This document shows positions 11,013 through 21,157 of a DNA stretch of 64,000 nucleotides, one piece after another. The position numbers and the translations under genes are program-made. Source of the DNA: Spinacia oleracea (Eukaryota > Streptophyta > Magnoliopsida > Caryophyllales > Amaranthaceae); NCBI RefSeq assembly GCF_020520425.1, contig NC_079491.1:4203143-4267142 (forward strand), read 5' to 3'. The first letter of the stretch is position 1; each line of letters begins with the position of its first letter. Under the pieces are notes generated by a model that searched no databases, was not told the origin of the DNA, and saw only the letters and a program-made list of their open reading frames with translations.

Positions 11013-11020
11013 TCCCCCTC
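11013..11020 (-). other. Polypurine tract of the copia element
   Basis: GAGGGGGA directly abuts the 3' LTR on the element strand, the expected position for plus-strand DNA priming. Confidence 0.8.
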
Positions 11021-11040
11021 AAGGTGGAGCATGAAGATCT

Positions 11041-11390
11041 CGAATGCCCATCTTGTTCAAAAAAAAACTCAAATTGCTTCTTCCCCAACGCTTTAGTGAC
11101 GATATCTGCTAACTGAACCTTCGTCGACACATACGATGGGCTGATGACTGCCTTGTCTCACTCTCATCACTACACGTCGTCTCATCGACACCTGTCGTTG
11201 CTGAGACGACGTCTGATTCCACTCGACTGGGTGTATAATGTTGTTGTTCCTCCCTCACAGGCAACGACACCCCTTCGTCGACGCCACTAGTCAACGACAC
11301 GTCCTCATTGTCACCTGTATGCGACAACACTCCCTCAGTATCACCCGTAGGTGACGACACTCCCTCAGTATCACTCATATCATATAACAT
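11041..11390 (-). pseudogene. copia pol remnant (linker region fused to RNase H tail)
   Basis: At 11041-11108 the minus strand encodes VSTKVQLADIVTKALGKKQF, the hallmark end of plant copia RNase H. Before it (11109-11390) is an open frame with DTEGVSS/DTEGVLS/DNEDVSL repeats and HYTPSRVESDVVS, reminiscent of the acidic linker between integrase and reverse transcriptase. The direct joining of these two parts shows that most of pol was deleted. Confidence 0.75.
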
Positions 11391-11789
11391 AACTCTATCT
11401 CATATGATATTCTATCCTCTAGGATAACTACGTTATCCTTAACTCCCTCCCTCAATCGTAACGGCAGTTTCACGAACGTTGCGATTGGAAACACCATTCT
11501 TCAATAAAAAAAATCGAGCAAGAACGCCATTCTTTTCGAACCTGCACTTTTTTTTTTCTCTCTCTTGATGAGAAAGCCCTTCTTTTCGAACTCACCAATT
11601 ATCTCAATATGAATACTCGAATTGGACGCGATTCCAAGTACGAGTCTTTTCTCCAACACCAACCTCATCTTCTACCAATTTGCAGCGGAATTATTATATT
11701 AATTACGAATCCCGCCAGTGGATTTATTTTTCTAACCCACCGGCAGGGGATAATTTTTTTTTTGTAGACGGGTCGTAGGATCTCCCTAA

Positions 11790-11802
11790 GCTCTTGATAC
11801 CA
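11790..11802 (-). other. Primer-binding site (initiator Met tRNA type)
   Basis: TGGTATCAAGAGC directly after the 5' LTR resembles the canonical TGGTATCAGAGC complementary to the 3' end of tRNA-iMet, with one extra A. It fixes the element's orientation. Confidence 0.85.
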
Positions 11803-11997
11803 TGTCAAATATTGTGTAATCTCGTATCCTTCTCATTAATAACACACGTATATATATATATAGTACAACTCATTACCTAAACCCTAGATTACATATTAGG
11901 TAACATACCATATGTAGGACTCATATTAGGTAACATACCATATTTAGGACTCTACAGAATATTCACAATATAATATCTCCTATATTCTATCTTAACA
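11803..11997 (-). repeat. 5' LTR of the copia element
   Basis: 195-bp copy of the 3' LTR, differing mainly by TA-repeat length and one substitution. Bounded by the CTAAT duplication. Confidence 0.92.
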
Positions 11998-12002
11998 CTA
12001 AT

Positions 12003-12840
12003 CTCTCAAACTATGACGTTCTCTAATAACCGAAAAATAAATCTTAATCAACTGATACAATATCCTACATTCGTCTTTCAACAGCTACCAGCAGAAGAAT
12101 TCAGACACCAAATTGACCCACTAACAGCAAGTTGTACCACTAAATTTATCTTTAATTTAACTATTTATATAGACCATACTTAATCAAAATTCCTAAAATT
12201 CAGATCTCAATGTCAAAAGAAAAAACAGTCAGATTTACTAATTAATGCCTAATAATGGGGGAGGGGGGGGATCGAACCCCTGATCTATGGTACACAGGTT
12301 TCACCAACCTTAAATTGACAAAATAAACAACAATTTTGGCAACTAATACTTATTTTCAGTTTGCTAAACTTAATTTGTTGCCATAATTGCAAAATTTAAA
12401 ACCCCAGTAAACCCCCTTTTTACTTCAATCAGACAAAAATTGTAATAAATATGCAAATTGCTAAAGGAACATTCTATAAAAGTTAAATATTTCCAATTGA
12501 ATATGCAAAATTTCCAGGATATTTGTTCTTAATCTCTAAATTAGAAAAGAAAACTTGATGCAGAATTGAAGCAAAAATCAAGGGTCCAAAATTCCAAATG
12601 AGGGCTAACAAAATTAGTAGGAAATGCTATTAGAACTTCAAAGACATACCTTCTGAGAAATTTCCCATTAATGGTGGTTTATTTGTTCTGCAGCAGTGGG
12701 ATTAAAATGATTGATAATTCAGAAAATTTGCGGGAAAATTGAAGAAATAGTCTGCAATTTTGTTTTTGCAGAAAGGAAAGTGAAAATTGAAGAAAGAGCA
12801 AGACAGTGACTCAGCCCGTAAGTCGGTCCAAGGGTACTAA
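12003..12840 (-). other. Possible promoter and first exon of an unidentified minus-strand transcript
   Basis: At 12652-12830 the minus strand reads like a plant leader (pyrimidine-rich, TTCAATTTTC repeats). It contains ATGGGAAATTTCTCAGAAG followed by a consensus donor GTATGTC near 12651. No downstream exons could be joined convincingly. The candidate exon at 8766-8869 is the best partner, and the copia element would sit in the intron. The rest is AT-rich with a G-run at 12257. Confidence 0.25.
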
Positions 12841-12857
12841 TGACATACTTCGTATTA

Positions 12858-13250
12858 ATGAGCCGAGTTGGCTCGTGAACTATTCGATGTCCGGCTCTAA
12901 ATTTTCATAAACTTAACGTAATTAATCGGCTTGAAAAACTCGTGAACAAAATCGATTTTTAATTAATAACTGCGAAGTATTTTATTTTACATATTATTAT
13001 AATATCTAACATTAATTGGTAAAAGTTACTCGGTCATACAAACTTTTGTGAAAAGTTCAAAATAAATAGCACATACGAGGTACTACATAGCTATAACATA
13101 GATGTCATTTTATTGAAATCAAGTCGAACTGAAAAAAAAGCTCGAAAAAACTCGAGAATTGGCTCGAGGTCGAATAAAAGTGTAACAAGCCGATCCCGAG
13201 TGACCCTAAGCTTGGTCACGTATCGGCTCGTTAGCACCTATACTTGTGTG
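12858..13250. mobile_element. hAT-like element with GGCTCG/CTCGAG repeats (decayed)
   Basis: Edges GAGCCGAGTTGGCTCG and ATCGGCTCGTTAGCACC, with interior CTCGAAAAAACTCGAGAATTGGCTCGAG words, fit the self-repetitive hAT-like elements seen elsewhere in this window (compare 58.8-59.6 kb). No clear target duplication. Confidence 0.35.
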
Positions 13251-13262
13251 AGAAAATGATTC

Positions 13263-16128
13263 AAGTTGTTCAAGTTTATCTTACGTCGGGTTCGTCTAGA
13301 AAAACAAGGTCCTCCCTGAGTAAAGTTATATGAGGTTGAGTAATAAATTGTCTACTCTAGTCGACAGTTCATTGAGGGCAAGTCACTCACTATTTGGAAT
13401 AAAAGAGGGGTTGCAACTCTTGATTCGATCACATTTCTTAAGTATCATCTCTCAGGGATCTCATCAGTATAAATTATAATCAACTGAATTGGTGGCATAT
13501 ACGAGACTACGATTACCATGCGGTTGATAATATTGACAATACTAGTAAAGACTCGAACACGAGACCACAATATATAAGGTAGAAGTCAACTATTTGATAT
13601 AATCTTAGTCAACTATTTGATATAATCTTTACTCCACATAAACACATCTAACTTGAAACGATGAAGGTTTATTTTGAAGTGTTATGCAAAGTATACTAAC
13701 TTTTTCTATTATTTGGAGAAAAAATAGTTTAAAATAACAATTGAACAATCCAAATCAAATTATATTATTCAAAGTAGAAACTCGAGACATCATTTACACT
13801 ACACATTAGTGGAAGTATTTAAAGCTAATACAGAACAACAAAAAAACACATGGTGTATTGTAGTTTTGTAGTATTTGTGAAACAGCATGCAACGTTGGCC
13901 CATTTTAAGAAATTCGGCCCATTTGGAAGTATATGGCCTTTTGAGGTAATGGCATTTTCCCTATTAACAGCTAAAGATGAACTTAACTCTCTTTGGTTCA
14001 ACTTATTTTCTCTTCCTATTATGGAGTATATGAAACTATCTTAACTTATTTATCTAATTTATTTTATTTAAATTTATTTTGTATGAAATCTTTTAATTAA
14101 TTGGTGAAATAGTCTGAAAAAAAAAACTAATTTTGATCAAACGGACCGTAATTTGATAATAACATAAATGAACCAAAAAAAAAAAAAACACATTGTTACT
14201 CATTCCATTGGCACATTGCCTCCGCACAGATATGACCCTCACTTATTGGAGCTGGCCCGTAACCAGCCGAAGATCCAATTTAACAACTTTACCCTTGACT
14301 AAAATCGGAATTCTGAATAGGATGGCGAAAGTAGAACTTCATAACTATTATCTTGGTTAGTATAGCTATATGGATAAATTTTCTATGAGACCGCCATATG
14401 AATAAGACCGATGACAATAACACAATAAAAAAAACATAACTATTAGATAGTGTAACCATTCAATTAGAAAATATAACTATTGGATCATAGAGTTATGATT
14501 AATTAAACATAATTATTTGGTTAAAAATTATAACTATTTGGTAAGACCACCGCATATAAGTTTTTGTAAAACCCTATACAATTTCACCAAATTTCATGAT
14601 TATACTAACTAATTAAGGAGCATTATCACTAAAATATGACTAAAACATGTTATTTTGATTTTGAAAAAATAGAAGTAGATTTTATGGAATAAATTTAAAA
14701 AGAAATGATATGGAAAAGCAGACAAAATGAGATGAATAATAAGGGGGGTCTGATTGAGAAAACACATGATGAGACCCAACATCTAAAGCATCGATCTCGA
14801 TTGGGGGCCCGGCCCTAATTTAGTTGCTTTACATTTATTAATAATTAAATATATATTTAATTATTTATGGTCCACCAGCTCATTTTTCTCAACTTGGTAG
14901 GCCACTTAAAATTAGCTGCCTAACAACAAATTAATAATTTATTTACTAAATTATTTATGGAGCGTTCATAAATTGCCAAAAGTTGACCATTTCTTTATTA
15001 AACTTAATTCTAATTCACCACGGCACCACCGACCCAATTATTATTTTTCCTTATTTTTATTTTTTATTAATGATTTTCATATTAATTCGAAAATTACTTG
15101 GCCATTTTTTAATTCATCCAAATTAATTAAAATAGTAAGATTTTATAGGCATGAAACCAAAAAAAAAATATAGGCATGAAACTAAATGCAAGGATAAATA
15201 ATGCTGAGTGCTGACTGCTGACTGCAAGCTTCTGGATGTTGTTGTGTGATCTACTGCCTTGTACCACAAGCTTTCCCTGTAAATAATAATATTAATTCAC
15301 CCGTCCGAATCAATAATCACATACGAAGTATAAAATATGTTCAACATCGAGAAAAATGATCATCTAAAAGAATTTATGCTTCATTACTTTTCGACTTTTA
15401 AAGTTAGATGTCCAGATCAGATCAAAAGAGTTAACCATTAAAAATTCAGCTCAAATCGATCCAAAAACTGTTAACCATTAAGAAAATAGCTCAAATCGAT
15501 CCAAAAACTTCGCTTAGTCATAAATATCTAATTACAGAGTATAATGGAAAAAATACGAAAAATTGTAAAAATTCTTAGGTACTCCGTACATCATAGAGCT
15601 AGGTGCACCAAAGGATGTTTTCATGCCATGGAGTTATGGATAGACCCGTCCATAATTTTCCTTCGCATGTCTACACATGTGACATGTGAGAGGGAGATGT
15701 GACAGGGTGCACCTTACATATTTTCTGAGAATTGTTCGATCACTAAAATAAAAAAATAAACAAATAACTAATGCTTGCTTCACTTGGTCAGAAGAAGAAA
15801 AAAAACAGATGCTTTATAGAATTCCCATTGCATGCTCAATTTACTGAGATCCTTTTTAGGTATTTCTCCAACTCAAGGGACAAGTTTCCCTTTAATTTTG
15901 GGACCCTTATTGCTTTTTCTTGCTTTTGGCTCCCCTCACCATTCAAACTTCTCCTAATAATCTTTTCATCTACCATTTGTTCCTCTTCTTCTTCTTTAGC
16001 TTCTCTATCTTTCTCTCCTGCAAAAACATCCATCATTATAATTAAATTATCTCAGTTTAATTCCTATTCTTGTACATAAATTATCAAAGGGAATTAAACA
16101 AAACCCGTTTTCTCCTACTAAATTATCT
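13263..16128. other. Intergenic and promoter region of the myosin-binding protein gene
   Basis: AT-rich. At 14340-14570 there are loose repeats of TAACTATTnGGT with framing GAGACCGCC.../AGACCACCGC..., a style shared with 23.3-23.6 kb and probably a MITE family. 15950-16128 is pyrimidine-rich and is probably the leader of the downstream gene. No other gene seen. Confidence 0.45.
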
Positions 16129-19100
16129 ATGGCACCCAACAAATTTGCAACCATGTTACATAGAAGAACAAACAAAATCACTAGAGTTCTTATCTATGCT
16201 TTTCTTGAATGGACTTTAATCTTTCTCCTTCTCTTAAACTCTCTATTCTCTTACTTTATACTTAAATTCGCGCTATATTTCGGCCTTAAACCCCCTTGTT
16301 TCTTATGTTCAAGGCTTGATCATTTCTTAGACTCTCACAGGAAACCAACCTTTTCTTCCTACTCAGATATCATCTGTGAACAACATGCTGCTGAGATATC
16401 TAAAATTGGGTACTGCTCTAATCATCGAAAACTCGTGGAATCGCATAATATGTGTGAAAGTTGTTCATCTTCATCTTCTTCTTCATCATCAGATGATTCT
16501 GAGGTCTGTAAATGGATGACAGATATTGGTACAGTTAAAGCTAATGATGATGATGTTACAAAAAAGTGTTCTTGTTGTGATGGTGTGCTGATCAAAATCA
16601 ACCCAATTAGCAAAGTTTCATCCTCAGAATTTGTCATCAAAGAAAGGGAATTGTTGGGTGGTTGTTTTTCAGATCAAAATGTGCAGATAGGTTCTGATCA
16701 GTCTGATGATCATCATCAACCCAAATTCGGGTATCAAATTCTGGATGACGGTGCCGAAGAAGATGAAGATGAAGAAGACGACAACGTAGCTTTCCAACCA
16801 GAAAAGGAACCTCTCCTTGATAATAATAATACTACTAATGAAAAAGATGGTGAGAGTGAGGAAATTATCAGTGTTACAACTCAAAATCTATGCCCTGATA
16901 TGCTGGCACAGCATCTTGAGTTTTATATTGATCATGATGATTATAGATTAATTCCAGTTGAGTTTTTGAATGATGATTCAATCAAACTTCTTGAGAGTAA
17001 AATTGAGGAAGATAAGAAAGAAGCTTCATCAGGGTTTTCCAGGGAATTCGAGCTGGTTTTCGAGGGAAATGAGTTTGATCTTCCTGGTTGTGAGGTTACT
17101 ACTTCTAAGGATTTGCCTAGTATACAGGAAGAAGAGGAAACTGAGGTTGAGAATTTACAAACTCACAAAGATGAAGAAAAGATGGTAGTTTTTGAGGGTA
17201 CTGAATTTCTTGCTGCAGGTTGTGAGACTGAGAGTTTACAAAATCCTAAAGATGACGAACAGATGGACAAATTTGAGCTTGTTTTTGAAGGAAATGAACT
17301 CGTTTCTGGTTTCGAGTTAGAGAATATACTAGAATTACCTAAAGATGAGGAAAAAGTGGATAAATTTGAGTTGGTTTTTGAAGGAAATGAGCTTGTTGCT
17401 GATTCTGTCTGTGAGAATTCAGAGATTTCCAAAGGTGAGGATTCAGAAAACTTTGAGCTGGTTTTTGAAGGAGATGAACTCGTTGCTGGTTTCGAGTCAG
17501 AGAATATACAATTACCTAAAGAAGAGGAAAAGATAGACAAATTTGAGTTGGTTTTTGAAGGAGGAAATGTGCTTGTTGCTGATTCTGTTTGTGAGAATTC
17601 AGAGATTTCAAAAGGTGAAGATTCAGAAAACTTTGAGCAGATTTTTGAAGGAGATGAACAACTTGTTTCTGAATGTGATATCATTAATGAAAATTCACCT
17701 AAAGAAGAAGAGGAAACTGCAATTGAGAAGCTGCAAGTTCGCGAAGATGAGGAAGAACAAGAAGATTCACTCATTTTGCAACCCTTACAAGAGCAGGGAA
17801 AGGATAGAGAATTAGACATTTCAGCAACAGTTGAGTCACCTCCTACTTCTTCAGGTATAGAGAAGATTTGTTCCAACTTCAATAATCTGCTTCTTTTTTT
17901 TTTGGGTTGGATTTGTTATTATATTTTCAGGTCAAACTAACTAAAAAAAATTAACCCTTATGATCAGTCTATGAGGAGGATAATTCATCTAATTGGAAGA
18001 CTGATGAAACTGATACTGATGAAAAGGGTCAGAATCCAACAGAGAAGCTGTTGTTCCAAGAATACGAAGCAAATCTTGCATCACTCATGAGAAGTTATGA
18101 AACTGAAACTGAAGAAAACCAGAATTCAACAGATGAGCTATTGACAGTAGTGGATGAATCCTCTACACCCTGCAAACAAGAAAATCACACTTCTACTGAC
18201 AATGTAGTCTCTAATGGTAATGTTTAACTATTATTCATGATTTTTAATTGAGTTGCATTTTCATTTTTTGTGCCTACATTCTGATGATATGATTCTGAAT
18301 TCAGATGCTGAAATTAGTGAAAGAAGTCTAAATTCAAATGTGAATATGTGCAACAATGAAGTTGAGGAAGAGAGAGTTTCTGATGCACCAACATCTTCTG
18401 AACATGGTAATGTTTGACAATATTCATGATTTTTAATTGAGTTGCATTTTTTTCATTTTTTGTGCCTATAATCTGATGATATGATTCTGAATTCAGATGC
18501 TGAAATTAGTGAAAGAAGTCTAAATTCTAATGAAGTTGAGGAAGATAGAGTTTTTGATGCACCAACCTCTTCTGAAACCCTACACAACAAACTGCTGCTT
18601 CTTGAGAGAAGGGAATCAGCAACGGAGGAATCACTAGACGGGATGAGTGAGCAAGGGAGTGCGGGGGAAACAATGGAAAAGCTCAAACTAGACCTACTTT
18701 CCGAGAGAAAGACACTTAGAACATTATACAAAGAACTCGAGGAGGAAAGGAATGCTTCAGCAATCGCGGCTAACCAAACAATGGCAATGATAACAAGAAT
18801 CCAAGAAGAAAAAGCAACAATGCAGATGGAAGCCTTACAGTACCAAAGAATGATGGAGGAACAGTCAGAGTATGACCAGGAAGCATTGCAGATGATGAAC
18901 GAGCTCGTTGTGAAGAGGGAGAAAGAGAAGGTAGAGCTTGAAAAGGAGCTTGAAGTTTACAGAAAGAAGGTGATGGAATATGAAGAAAGAGAGAGGTTGA
19001 GGATAATGTGTAGGAGAAGAAGCAGGAATTCCTCTGCTTCTTGCAGTTATGGTGAGGAAAGTGATGAACAGTCGATAGATTTGAATCACGAGGTTAAAGA

Positions 19101-19770
19101 ACAAGAAGAAGATGTTTGTGTTGGTGTTAGTCCAAAAAGTCAAGCAGAAAATGGGCATCTAGATACACCAACAGATGCAGTTGTATGTTTACAGGACTCG
19201 TTATCTGGGTTTGAAGATGAGAGGCAGGCAATTCTAGAACAGCTCAAGGTTTTAGAGGAGAAGCTTTTTACTTTAGCAGAGGAAGAAGAGGAACATTATG
19301 AGAACATGAAACCATTTGAGCAGTTTTATGAAGAGAATGGTAAAGATTTTGACAGTAATAATGGAGTTGACAGTAACGGGTTTATTCATCATCATCATAA
19401 TCAAGATAGGAGGAATGATTCAATGCCAAAGAAGCTTCTTCTTCCACTGTTTGATGCAGCAGATCAGTTGTCAGATTCCCCAAACGGGGAGTTAAACGGG
19501 AATGAAGAAGATGAATTTCATTTAACAAAGTTCGAGTTGGAAAAGAAAAGGTTTGCAGTAGAAGAAGAAGTTGATCATGTATATGAGAGACTACAAGCAC
19601 TTGAAGCTGATAGGGAGTTCCTTAAACATTGTATTGGATCATTAAGGAAAGGTGACAAGGGTTTGGATCTTTTGCAAGAGATTCTGCAACATCTACGCGA
19701 TTTGAAGAATGTGGAAGTTCAAGCCATGAAGAATACAGATCAGAATACAGATCAATGTGCTTCAGTGTAA
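16129..19770 (+). CDS. Myosin-binding protein (MyoB family, GTD-binding/DUF593 domain), membrane-anchored
   Basis: Exons 16129-17854, 17968-18216, 18305-18406 and 18497-19770, all GT-AG and in phase, giving 1116 residues. MyoB proteins act as vesicle-associated receptors that bind the globular tail of myosin XI. The N-terminus has a long hydrophobic membrane segment (residues ~18-52), then the conserved PPCFLCSRLDHFLD motif and a Cys/His-rich stretch (ICEQHAAEI...CSNHRKLV). A long acidic low-complexity region follows with about seven ~30-residue repeats built on FELVFEGNEL. The GTD-binding coiled coil lies at residues ~752-850 (EKLKLDLLSERKTLRTLYKE through LEVYRKKV). A second coiled coil is near the C-terminus. 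The start is the first ATG after a pyrimidine-rich leader and precedes the membrane segment. Frames on the opposite strand are shadows. Confidence 0.9.
17038..17700 (+). repeat. In-frame acidic tandem repeats inside the MyoB gene
   Basis: About seven units of ~30 codons containing FELVFEG(N/D)EL followed by acidic/lysine tails (LPKDEEK, ISKGEDS). Two unit types alternate (ELVADSVCENSEIS and ELVAGFESENIQLP), so a ~60-codon pair appears to have been duplicated as a block. Confidence 0.85.
18217..18576 (+). repeat. Tandem duplication of intron plus exon in the MyoB gene
   Basis: 18217-18402 (intron 2 plus exon 3) and 18407-18576 (intron 3 plus start of exon 4) are near-identical. Both introns read GTAATGTTT...CTGAATTCAG (88 and 90 bp). 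Both exon parts encode DAEISERSLNSN and a following DAPTSSE. The first copy has 18 extra exon bases. Phase is preserved, so the duplication adds 34 residues without breaking the frame. Confidence 0.92.
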
Positions 19771-20470
19771 AATCTTCCATGACACATTACAGGTAAACAT
19801 AAAATTACACCCACCTCAGTAATTCAATTTTGTTACACATAATTCTACACCACAAAGAAAACATACTCATACTAGTCTGTGCCTTTGCTAATGCAGATTC
19901 CAATGTTCATGGTTCAGTCTCAATACTTGACCGGTCAAAAAGTCTCGTTATAAGGAATCTAAAGATACGACCAAATGTCGTCTAGAATTCAGTGACGGAC
20001 CCCTCCTAGAAGGAGAAGGGGAGGTTCCGAGCAGGCAAACAAGAAAACATCAAGGTTTGCTGACCCCAATTTTTTTTTTCTTTCATTCTTTGTTGTTTGT
20101 CCAAAGTAAGTGTAAAAATCCCAAATATTTGTGGGGTTAGTCTTTTTCTTCTTGCCCATCACCTCCTTTTTGAGGGAAAAGGAAATGATGGATCTCAAGT
20201 GTGTGTAGGATAGTGGAAGTACTCAAAGCACAACCTGTCATTTTGTATTTGTTTTGTGAGCAAAAAAAAAAAGGCTACATCTTAGGATTAGGAATTTAGC
20301 TGTATTTATTCTTCATTTTTGTTTTGTATCAGAGATTTTGTGGAGTCAGTTGGTTCATTTGATCATCACATGGGTTATTGATCAAATCTTTTGGAGTAAA
20401 GTTAGTCTACCTGTATATTAATTTAATGTAATGAATCTATTCTCTGTAAAGTATGTAAAGTGAGTGTTTG
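19771..20470 (+). other. 3' UTR of the MyoB gene with a probable intron
   Basis: A donor (TTACAG then GTAAACAT) at 19793 and an acceptor (CTAATGCAG) ending at 19896 define a likely 104-bp 3' UTR intron. T-rich sequence and TGTATATTAATTTAATG near 20412 could serve polyadenylation. No coding frame of note. Confidence 0.45.
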
Positions 20471-20892
20471 TTTATGCTTTCCCCTAATCAAGCTTTAGAT
20501 TCCTATTATTTGCTTAATATTCAATATACTCCGAGTAATTGAGGACAAAGTACATGCAATTATGGCAAATAAGAAGCCAAATTTGCTTTCATATTGTTAA
20601 CTTTGCTTAAAGCAAACTACTTTGCTGATTTAGTAGGTACGGCGAATGATATCTTTACCCCCATGAAAAAAATCCATGCAACATATAACATATTCGAGTT
20701 GGTTCTGAAAATATATCTTAGACATAGGCTCGACTTAATTAGAAATTTTGAAACGTGCGTATACGATACTCATAGGTGTGACAAAAGTAGAGTCCCAAGT
20801 AAGTGTGACATTATCATATCAGAGTAGGATATCAAAGAGAGTACCTAAGGATAGGTATAAAGAAGATGATGAGCCACAAAAGAAGAAATATA

Positions 20893-21155
20893 CTCCCTCT
20901 GTTCCTAAATAAGTGTCCATAATTCTAAATCGGGCGTTCCCTAATAAGTGGCCATGTTCTATTTTTGGACATACAAGTTTCCCACTTTTCCACGTCTACT
21001 TTTATTTGTACTTTATCAATAAACAATTATCTACTTTATCCTTTCCCCAAAAAAACACTCCCAAGTCCCAATCATTGTTTTTCTTACACACTTTTCATTT
21101 TCCTTAATTACCGTGAATTCCCTCAATATTGACACTTATTTGGGAACGAAGGGAG
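20893..21155. mobile_element. Stowaway-type MITE (Tc1/mariner), 263 bp
   Basis: Ends CTCCCTCTGTTCCTAAATAA and TTATTTGGGAACGAAGGGAG are inverted repeats of the classic Stowaway CTCCCTCCGTTCC type, inserted at TA (duplicated at 20891-20892 and 21156-21157). Confidence 0.9.
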
Positions 21156-21157
21156 TA

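Larger units (their letters stand above)
10822..11997 (-). mobile_element. Internally deleted Ty1-copia LTR retrotransposon
   Basis: Two direct repeats of 191 and 195 bp (TG...CA ends) are flanked by a perfect 5-bp target duplication CTAAT (10817-10821 and 11998-12002). On the minus strand the element reads 5' LTR (11997-11803), then a primer-binding site, then about 790 bp of interior, then a purine tract and the 3' LTR (11012-10822). Only remnants of pol remain: a fragment resembling the linker before reverse transcriptase joined to the end of RNase H. Gag, protease, integrase core and RT are gone, so it would need help in trans. The LTRs differ mainly in TA-repeat length, implying a young insertion. 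Confidence 0.92.

Noticed and set aside
12262..12320. tRNA-like GATCGAACCCCTGATC segment
   Set aside because: Resembles an antisense T arm, but no acceptor stem, D arm or anticodon arm can be built around it.
17163..17882. 239-codon Ser-rich open frame on the minus strand
   Set aside because: It is the antisense shadow of the Glu/Phe-rich repeats in the MyoB exon (GAA/TTT codons read as Ser/Lys). The plus frame has conserved family motifs.
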